This document shows, piece after piece, positions 29,783 to 35,815 of a stretch of DNA of 35,815 nucleotides. Source of the stretch: an uncultured Gammaproteobacteria bacterium. GTDB taxonomy: Bacteria > Pseudomonadota > Gammaproteobacteria > UBA9214. The notes beneath the pieces are model-generated. The model ran no database searches. It was not told the origin of the DNA and saw nothing but the letters and a program-made list of their open reading frames with translations. The position numbers and the translations under genes were made by a program. The stretch is from positions 1 to 35,815 of the forward strand of contig CAJQNP010000095.1 in assembly GCA_905479705.1 (NCBI GenBank), given 5' to 3'. Position 1 is the stretch's first letter, and each line of letters opens with the position of its first letter.

Positions 29783-30650
29783 CAAGGAGCAGTTTCACGG
29801 TGGACGTAATGCGCAGCGCGCCATGCCACTGTCACTGCGCGCCATTCGCCTTGCCTTCTCGACCCTGGGTCCCGTCTTCCCGCGCCTGATGGGACGGCGC
29901 GCATTTGACCTGTGGTTTCGTACCCGCCGTTTTCCCGAGTCGGCTGCCGGCAAGCGCTTTACCCGTGAGGCGCAACGCGAGACGCTGATGGTGGAGGACT
30001 TGCCGGTGGCGGTCTATACCCTGGGCGAGGGACCGATTGTGCTGTTCGTGCACGGCTGGTCGGGGCGTGGCAGCCAGGTGGCGGCGTTTTCCGGACCGCT
30101 GGTCGCTGCGGGCTACCGGGTCATGGCTGTCGATGCCCCGGGTCACGGAGACACCCCCGGAGACCGGACCAACATCCTCGAATGCACGGCCGTGCTGCAG
30201 GCGTTCGCGCACAAGTACGGCAACGTGCATGCGGCGATTACCCATTCTTTCGGGGGCATGGTGCTGGCCTATGCGATGCACAACGGTGTGCATATCGACC
30301 GCGTGGTATGCATCAGCGCGCCCGCCCATGTGGATTACCTGCTGGACAGTTTTGCACAGACCCTGGCAATCCCCGACACGGTCATCGAGGATGTGCACCG
30401 GCGCATGGACGAGCGATTCGAGGAGGGTTTCTGGCAAACCATCTCCACCGTGGTCAACGTGCGTGAGCTGGATGTGCCGGCGCTGGTGATCCATGACGGG
30501 GATGATCACAATGTTCCCTGGGAGCAGGGAAAGATCATTGCGAATGCGTGGCCGGGTGCGCGGTTCATGAAGACCACCGGGCTGGGTCACGGGCGTATAC
30601 TGCGTGATGCCGGTGTCGTCACGGCTGCAGTGGATTTCATCGGCGCGTAA
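29769..30650 (+). CDS. Alpha/beta hydrolase
   Basis: VLFVHGWSGRGSQVAAF, ITHSFGGMVLAYA nucleophile elbow (GxSxG-like THSFGG), GLGHGRIL; overlaps the upstream gene by 14 nt. Confidence 0.87.
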   Translation: MVSRNKEQFHGGRNAQRAMPLSLRAIRLAFSTLGPVFPRLMGRRAFDLWFRTRRFPESAAGKRFTREAQRETLMVEDLPVAVYTLGEGPIVLFVHGWSGRGSQVAAFSGPLVAAGYRVMAVDAPGHGDTPGDRTNILECTAVLQAFAHKYGNVHAAITHSFGGMVLAYAMHNGVHIDRVVCISAPAHVDYLLDSFAQTLAIPDTVIEDVHRRMDERFEEGFWQTISTVVNVRELDVPALVIHDGDDHNVPWEQGKIIANAWPGARFMKTTGLGHGRILRDAGVVTAAVDFIGA

Positions 30651-30685
30651 ACTACCCGGTCAATGTTTTCAGGAAAATCAGCTTC

Positions 30686-31174
30686 ATGAAACTCTACCTC
30701 GTTCAGCATGGCCAGGCCGTCCCGAAGCAGGAAGATCCCGGGCGCCCCCTGGGCGAGCAGGGCAGGGAAGACGTGCAGCGCGTGGCGGCCTGTCTCGGTG
30801 AGGCGGGTGTCCGGGTGGTGCGTGTCTGGCACAGTGGCAAACTGCGCGCAGCTGAAACAGCCGGGATCCTTGCAGGGAAGGTGTGTTCAGGCAAGCAGGT
30901 CGAGATGATCAAGGGTATCCAGCCGAATGACCCGGTGGACGAGTTTGCCTCGGATGCCGATGTCTGGGGCGAGGATACCCTGGTGGTCGGTCACCTGCCG
31001 TTTATGTCGCGGCTGGTGTCCCTGCTTGTTGCGGGTGACGGCAAGCATGAACTGGTTCATTACACGCCCGGCAGCGTCGTGTGCCTGCAGCGCGATGACA
31101 GCGACCGCTGGGTCATCAGCTGGATGCTGAGTCCCGGCCTGCTGGGCGCGGCCCCGGCTGTGAGTGCGCCATGA
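30686..31174 (+). CDS. sixA: Phosphohistidine phosphatase SixA-like
   Basis: MKLYLVQHGQAVPKQEDPGRPLGEQGREDVQ, WHSGKLRAAETAGIL, LVVGHLPFMSRLV histidine-phosphatase motifs. Confidence 0.9.
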   Translation: MKLYLVQHGQAVPKQEDPGRPLGEQGREDVQRVAACLGEAGVRVVRVWHSGKLRAAETAGILAGKVCSGKQVEMIKGIQPNDPVDEFASDADVWGEDTLVVGHLPFMSRLVSLLVAGDGKHELVHYTPGSVVCLQRDDSDRWVISWMLSPGLLGAAPAVSAP

Positions 31175-31419
31175 GCCTGCGCGGTATCGTGCCACCCGAC
31201 CCCCAGACCAATGTGTCGCAGGAGCGCTTCGCGGTGATCTTTACGCCACGCCAGAACCGCAAACGTTTTCCGGCCGGGTGCGTGGAGATCTTCGATACAC
31301 ACGAGGCGGCCGTGGCCGCGGCCGACCCGGACAATAAGCGTCATGCGGCACGTGTCGTCGGCCCTTCAAAATCATCCGAGGGACAGTTTATCTACTACCT
31401 GATCAACTGGCTGGAATAA
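31171..31419 (+). CDS. Small hypothetical protein (82 aa), translationally coupled to sixA
   Basis: ATGA overlap with the sixA stop; intact ORF ending YYLINWLE. Confidence 0.65.
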   Translation: MSLRGIVPPDPQTNVSQERFAVIFTPRQNRKRFPAGCVEIFDTHEAAVAAADPDNKRHAARVVGPSKSSEGQFIYYLINWLE

Positions 31420-31438
31420 CGGGGCAGGGCACATGGTC

Positions 31439-31600
31439 ATTCGCGCCTGCAAGGCGCTCCTGCGCATGAAGATGCCCACATGATTGGTCGCGGATGCGAT
31501 CCGCTCCTACAAAGATAGCAACGACCTGCAGGAGCGGATCGCATCCGCGACAGGCGTAAACAGTGTGCAGATTTTGTAGGAGCGCCTTGCAGGCGCGAAT
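31439..31600. repeat. Nested REP/BIME-like palindromic cluster (A-B-B'-A')
   Basis: Perfect 23-bp outer inverted repeat ATTCGCGCCTGCAAGGCGCTCCT (31439-31461)/AGGAGCGCCTTGCAGGCGCGAAT (31578-31600); perfect 22-bp inner repeat GTCGCGGATGCGATCCGCTCCT (31487-31508)/AGGAGCGGATCGCATCCGCGAC (31530-31551). Confidence 0.92.
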
Positions 31601-31658
31601 AGTTATATATACACCCTGACAATCGGGGGGTGCCCATAACCAGGTTAACAGTGCCGGA

Positions 31659-32186
31659 TCATTTGTGGTCTGTCCCCGCCAGTCTGCGCAGGAATGCTAC
31701 ATACGCCGGCTTGTCCCATTCGCGATCACCCAGCGCCAGGTATTGCACCTTGCCCTCTGGATCCACCAGAAACGTCGAGGGCAGGCCCCGCGGCATCCAC
31801 ACCTGGGTCACCGTGCCGTCGGTGTCCATCAACGGCACCAGCTCGGGTGCGACGATGCCGAGAAACTCAAACACCGCATCCTCTGTTTCCGCGGTATTCA
31901 CAATGACAAACTCGAGATCGGTATCCTCGAGCAGCGGCATCATGCGCTGGATACTGGGCATCTCGCGGCGACAGGGGCCGCACCAGCTGGCCCAGAAGTG
32001 AACGAAGCGCCAGTGCCCGCCGGTTGTTGACAGGTCATAGGGATCGCCGTCGATACTGTCGAGTTTCAACCCGGGCGCATCCAGCCCGTTGATGCGCATC
32101 ACGCCCAGTGGTATGTCGTCTGCGGCTGTAGCCAGTGGCGTCTGCAGCAACAGGATGATCAGTAAACCGGCAAGTCGTTGTGTCAT
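31659..32186 (-). CDS. TlpA/ResA-like periplasmic thioredoxin-fold protein
   Basis: Signal peptide; FVHFWASWCGPCRREMPSIQRM; ends ...RRLAGTDHK. Confidence 0.92.
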   Translation of the reverse strand: MTQRLAGLLIILLLQTPLATAADDIPLGVMRINGLDAPGLKLDSIDGDPYDLSTTGGHWRFVHFWASWCGPCRREMPSIQRMMPLLEDTDLEFVIVNTAETEDAVFEFLGIVAPELVPLMDTDGTVTQVWMPRGLPSTFLVDPEGKVQYLALGDREWDKPAYVAFLRRLAGTDHK

Positions 32187-32776
32187 GGTTGCGCCTGTGT
32201 CGTTCCACATTCAATATCGGTAAAGCGTACCTGCAGCGGTTCGCCCTGCTTGTCCGCGCCGGTCCTGAAGTTCGCTTCGATATCAAAATGCTCTATGTTG
32301 CCGGGCAGCACGATGTTGCCACCGACGGGCTCATCCGCATGCAGGTCAACCACCGGGGGCAGCTGTGTCCAGAAGAAGGTGGAGCGGAATGCCTGCGGCA
32401 GGTCGATCTGCTCCCAGCTGGCGTCCCAGTATTCACTGCCGAGGATGTCCAGGGTCTTGCCCTGGCTGGTGAGTTGCCAGTTAGCGGTTTCCAGCCAGGT
32501 GATGTGCCGGCTCTTGTTGTCGATGTGGATGGTGACGAAACAGGTCGCTGTCACCGTGTCGATGGCTCGTTGCGGAAAGCCGCGCGCCTCGTAGAAGGCG
32601 GCCATCTGTTCCGCCGTGCGCGGGATAACGACCATCAGCAGCTCATCGTTTTCAAAGAAGGGGCCCGGGTAGGGTTTTTCCATGGCAGCGACGAATGAGC
32701 CAGACGCTATACTGAGTGCCAGCGCCAGTGCGGCGTGAGTGAGTAACGAGAGGCTGTTTATTCTTTTGTTATGCAT
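32183..32776 (-). CDS. Hypothetical exported protein
   Basis: Signal peptide MHNKRINSLSLLTHAALALALSIASGSFVAA; 4-nt overlap with the downstream TlpA-like gene. Confidence 0.65.
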   Translation of the reverse strand: MHNKRINSLSLLTHAALALALSIASGSFVAAMEKPYPGPFFENDELLMVVIPRTAEQMAAFYEARGFPQRAIDTVTATCFVTIHIDNKSRHITWLETANWQLTSQGKTLDILGSEYWDASWEQIDLPQAFRSTFFWTQLPPVVDLHADEPVGGNIVLPGNIEHFDIEANFRTGADKQGEPLQVRFTDIECGTTQAQP

Positions 32777-32838
32777 GGTCGGCAAACGAGTTGCTGGTTT
32801 ACGCTGAGTGTGCACGCTTTCCCGAAGGAGGACAAGAT

Positions 32839-33327
32839 ATGGTCAGGGTAGTGGCAGGACTGTTGTTTCTGGTGGTTTCCTCGACAGCCGTTGCGGTTGA
32901 CGTGGTGAATGTGAAACTCATGACGCTGGACCTTGCCGTGGATATTGCACAGGCTGCCGTGGAGGCCTGCCGCAAGGACGGATACCAGGTCTCCGTGGTG
33001 GTGGTTGATCGCAGTGGCAGGACCCAGGTGGTGATGCGCGATGTCTATGCCAACCAGTACATGACACAACTGGCGAAGGCCAAGACCAGCGCCGTGGTGT
33101 TGTCGAACACGAGTTCCAGTCTGCTGGGCAAGAACCGTGCTGACATTGCGGCCGAACTGAATCAGCTGGATGACCTGCTTGTGCTGGACGGTGCTGTAGC
33201 GATTACCGTTGCCGGTTCCATGATCGGTGCGGTCGGTGTCAGTGGCGCGCCGGGTGGCGAGCTGGACGAGGCCTGCGCACTGCGCGGTATCGAGGCCGTG
33301 CAGGAACGGCTGGATTTTGCCGACTAG
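32839..33327 (+). CDS. Exported GlcG/HbpS-family (DUF336) protein
   Basis: RBS AAGGAGGA; signal peptide; MTLDLAVDIAQAAVEACRKDGYQVSVVVVDRSGRTQVVMRD and GAVAITVAGSMIGAVGVSGAPGGELDEACA. Confidence 0.87.
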   Translation: MVRVVAGLLFLVVSSTAVAVDVVNVKLMTLDLAVDIAQAAVEACRKDGYQVSVVVVDRSGRTQVVMRDVYANQYMTQLAKAKTSAVVLSNTSSSLLGKNRADIAAELNQLDDLLVLDGAVAITVAGSMIGAVGVSGAPGGELDEACALRGIEAVQERLDFAD

Positions 33328-34355
33328 CAGCTGAGCACCAGCTTGCCGACGGTTTGAGCGGATTCCAGCTGCCGGTGGGCCTCGGCAACCGATTCCAGCG
33401 GGAAGGCGGTCACCGTCGGGACGGCCAGCCGGCCGTCGGCCTGCCACTGCAGGATCTGTTGCATGCCGGCTGCAAGCATCGCGTTGTGCTCGAACAGGTA
33501 GCTGAGATTGAAACCGAGCACGCTGCGGTTTTTCGTGGTCAGGTCAAAGGGGCTGAAACGCGGTGTGCGCAGGTAGTCCCAGGCCAGCCTGAGTTTTCCC
33601 GGCAGGCCGTTGCGGGTGGCAAGCATGCCGTGGAATCCGTAGACCACCAGCCGTCCACGTGGTGCGAGTTGCCGGTAACTGTCTTTCAGGGTGGTGATGC
33701 CGTTGGCATCGAGAACCACGTCATAACCCTCGGGTGCATGGCGTTGTGCGGCGTCCCGCAGTGACTCGACCGACTTGTCGATCACGGCATCGGCGCCGAG
33801 TTCCCTGGCAGCCTCGACCTTGTGTGTCGCCCCGACAACCGCGACGACCCGGCAACCGAGTATCTTTCCCATCTGCACCAGCATGCTGCCGACCCCGCCG
33901 GCGGCTGAATGTACCAGCAGGGTTTCGCCGGCCTGGACATGGGCAGCCTGCTGCAATGCGTACCAGGCCGTCAGTGATACGGTGGGCAGGGCTGCGGCCA
34001 TTGCAAACGAGAGGTCTTGCGGCTTTGTAAACACCTGTGAACGATCGACGCACAGGCGGCTGGCATAGCCATTGAAGCGTGTTACCGCGATGACGGCCGC
34101 ACCTTCCTGCAGGTCTGTCACCTGTGCGCCACACTTCAGCAGCAGCCCGCTGACCTCGAAACCTGGTGTTATCGGGTAACCGACATAGTGCTTCGCCGAG
34201 GCATACAGGCCCATGCGCGTTACGCAATCGGCATAGTTGACACCGATGGCCGAGACAGCAATGAGTACCTCATCGGGTGCGGGTACCGGGTCGGGGTGTT
34301 GCTCGATCGCTAATTGCCGGTAGCCGCCGGGCCTGTGGATGACGACCTTCTTCAT
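33324..34355 (-). CDS. Zinc-type medium-chain dehydrogenase / quinone oxidoreductase
   Basis: AAHVQAGETLLVHSAAGGVGSMLVQMGKILGCRVVAVVGATHKVEAARELGADAVID; GFEVSGLLLKCGAQVTDLQEG. Confidence 0.92.
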   Translation of the reverse strand: MKKVVIHRPGGYRQLAIEQHPDPVPAPDEVLIAVSAIGVNYADCVTRMGLYASAKHYVGYPITPGFEVSGLLLKCGAQVTDLQEGAAVIAVTRFNGYASRLCVDRSQVFTKPQDLSFAMAAALPTVSLTAWYALQQAAHVQAGETLLVHSAAGGVGSMLVQMGKILGCRVVAVVGATHKVEAARELGADAVIDKSVESLRDAAQRHAPEGYDVVLDANGITTLKDSYRQLAPRGRLVVYGFHGMLATRNGLPGKLRLAWDYLRTPRFSPFDLTTKNRSVLGFNLSYLFEHNAMLAAGMQQILQWQADGRLAVPTVTAFPLESVAEAHRQLESAQTVGKLVLSC

Positions 34356-34388
34356 GTGCGTGGCCCGGGTATCCGGCGGTCGTGCGGC

Positions 34389-35030
34389 TTACTTTGCGTC
34401 TTGCTGTTTTCCCCAGAGTTCCTCAAGGCGTTTGTCGCGGCCACAGCCGTAACGGTAGAACTTGTAGCGCACGGGATTCTTGGTGTAATAGTCCTGGTGA
34501 TAATCCTCGGCCGGATAAAAGGTCGATGCCCGGGTGATGCCGGTAACGATGTCTGCCTCAAAGGGCTTGAGTTCCAGCAGTGCGGTCCTTGATTGCTCGG
34601 CCTGTGCCTTCTGCGTGTCATCGTGATAGAAGATCTCGCTGCGGTACTGGCTGCCGTAGTCGCAGAACTGGCCGTTGGCGTTGGTCGGATCAATATTGTG
34701 CCAGAACTCGTTGAGTAGTTCCTCGTAACTGACGCGTGCCGGATCGTAAACGATCTGCACGGCCTCGGTGTGCCCGGTACCACCGCTGGAGACTTGCTTG
34801 TAGGTCGGGTTGTCCTTGTGTCCACCGATGTACCCCGAGGTCGTCGAGATCACGCCGTCCAGTTTGTCGAAAGGGGGTTCCATGCACCAGAAGCAGCCGC
34901 CGGCAAAGGTCGCCGTTGCATGTTGTGCCGGGTCGCTGTCACTGGCCGCATGCGTTGCAAACGCGCAGCAGCTGAGCAGCAGTATGCCCAGGGTACGGAT
35001 GAGTCGGGTGAGGGTCCGTGGGTTATGCAT
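34389..35030 (-). CDS. msrA: Peptide-methionine (S)-S-oxide reductase MsrA, exported
   Basis: Signal peptide then ATFAGGCFWCMEPPFDKLDGVISTTSGYIGG; GHTEAVQIVYDP; YHQDYYTKNP. Confidence 0.95.
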   Translation of the reverse strand: MHNPRTLTRLIRTLGILLLSCCAFATHAASDSDPAQHATATFAGGCFWCMEPPFDKLDGVISTTSGYIGGHKDNPTYKQVSSGGTGHTEAVQIVYDPARVSYEELLNEFWHNIDPTNANGQFCDYGSQYRSEIFYHDDTQKAQAEQSRTALLELKPFEADIVTGITRASTFYPAEDYHQDYYTKNPVRYKFYRYGCGRDKRLEELWGKQQDAK

Positions 35031-35247
35031 GGTGGTGTCCTTTACTGTGGTTTGTGTAGCCAATGGACAGCCTGGCTGGTCATTTGTTTCATTTTGGTTT
35101 GCCGCGGGCAGGCTGGCAGGAACGATCATGGCCGCAACCCCTGCTGATGTCTTATCTTGAATTTTATCAACGGGATAAGGGGCTTAATCGCGGAATGCCT
35201 GTGCCGATAAGCAGTATACAGGCAAGCAACGACCCTGGAGGTGTACG

Positions 35248-35493
35248 ATGGATGCAGGTTACCCGGAACCCGGTGAGGTGGGCATCAGGATCCCGCCGCA
35301 CCTCAAGCAGGAGCGCTTCCGTGACGGTTTCAGGCACGGCCTCAGGGGCGGGCAACTGGACAAGGCCATCCATATGCGCCTGTCTTTTCGTGAAGGTTAT
35401 CGCGCTGCAAAGATCTACCTGCGACAGTTGCGTCGCTCGCGCGGCATCCTGGATTTTCCGGCACGCTGGCGTGTGCGCATCCGCAACGCCTGA
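35248..35493 (+). CDS. Hypothetical basic protein (81 aa)
   Basis: Intact ORF with GGAGG upstream; no family recognised. Confidence 0.5.
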   Translation: MDAGYPEPGEVGIRIPPHLKQERFRDGFRHGLRGGQLDKAIHMRLSFREGYRAAKIYLRQLRRSRGILDFPARWRVRIRNA

Positions 35494-35533
35494 GCCACCG
35501 CGACCTTCCCCGCTTGCCTTTCTTGACTGCCAG

Positions 35534-35561
35534 CAGACACCGCCCGATATGGCGGTGTCTG
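35534..35561. terminator. Strong perfect hairpin, possible terminator
   Basis: CAGACACCGCC-CGATAT-GGCGGTGTCTG, 11-bp perfect stem downstream of the 81-aa ORF; no clear U-tract. Confidence 0.5.
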
Positions 35562-35584
35562 TACGTCAGGTCACAATAAACCAG

Positions 35585-35645
35585 TGCAGGTCGAATGAAT
35601 TCGACCCTGCATACCGCCTTGCAGGGCCGGACTCATTCGGCCAAT
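35585..35645. repeat. Tandem pair of related palindromic hairpins
   Basis: TGCAGGTCGAATGAATTCGACCCTGCA (35585-35611) followed by TGCAGGGCCGGACTCATTCGGCC; both are stem-loops with related frames. Confidence 0.6.
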
Positions 35646-35735
35646 TGGCAGATACGCCAGGTGCTGCTGCTAACAAAAGCCCCGGGTCTTGATTAGAATG
35701 GTTGCCCTGTCGATTCAATCACGGGAAGTGTCACC

Positions 35736-35815
35736 TTGTTCAACCAGCGCAGCATAGTCGGTTTGTTGCTCGGCCCGGTACTGTTTGTGCTGGTGCTGAT
35801 GATGCCGCTACCCGA
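35736..35815 (+). CDS. Truncated membrane-protein ORF (LFNQRSIVGLLLGPVLFVLVLMMPLP...), possibly an SLC13/DASS-type transporter
   Basis: TTG start after GGGAAGTG; hydrophobic N-terminus open to the window end. Confidence 0.45.
   Translation, partial: MFNQRSIVGLLLGPVLFVLVLMMPLP

Noticed and set aside
31439-31600. CRISPR array
   Set aside because: The repeats are inverted and nested rather than direct and regularly spaced; no cas genes.

Overview
The window is about 35.8 kb of a high-GC gammaproteobacterial chromosome. It is gene-dense and mostly housekeeping or accessory metabolism. In order it contains: a ChaN-like protein; a fatty-acid desaturase; an orphan family-3 solute-binding protein; a ZntB/CorA transporter; the pdxA-surA-lptD block on the minus strand; an RND efflux adaptor and pump; amgK; a DUF2238 membrane protein; a GST; murU; a GCS2-family glutamate-cysteine ligase; an M14 AspA/AstE-type deacylase; a GT-B glycosyltransferase-like protein; lipA-lipB-ybeD; a POT peptide transporter; a DUF3524 (tRNA-queuosine mannosyltransferase-like) protein; an alpha/beta hydrolase; sixA; a TlpA-like thioredoxin; a GlcG/HbpS protein; a quinone oxidoreductase; msrA; and the start of a membrane protein. 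No rRNA, tRNA, CRISPR array or full-length transposase was recognised. The most unusual signal is a 271-bp non-coding element at 21864-22134. It has perfect 35-bp terminal inverted repeats beginning and ending in CTAG, and contains two inverted, homologous hairpins. The hairpins share a loop core (TGGCCWTAGTCC), but their stems differ in sequence while staying paired, which implies compensatory change. Removing the element with one CTAG restores a compact gene junction. Three other palindromic repeat clusters (about 26.3, 31.5 and 35.6 kb) and a structured leader (about 3.2 kb) are also reported. All calls come from reading the sequence and supplied translations; no searches were run.
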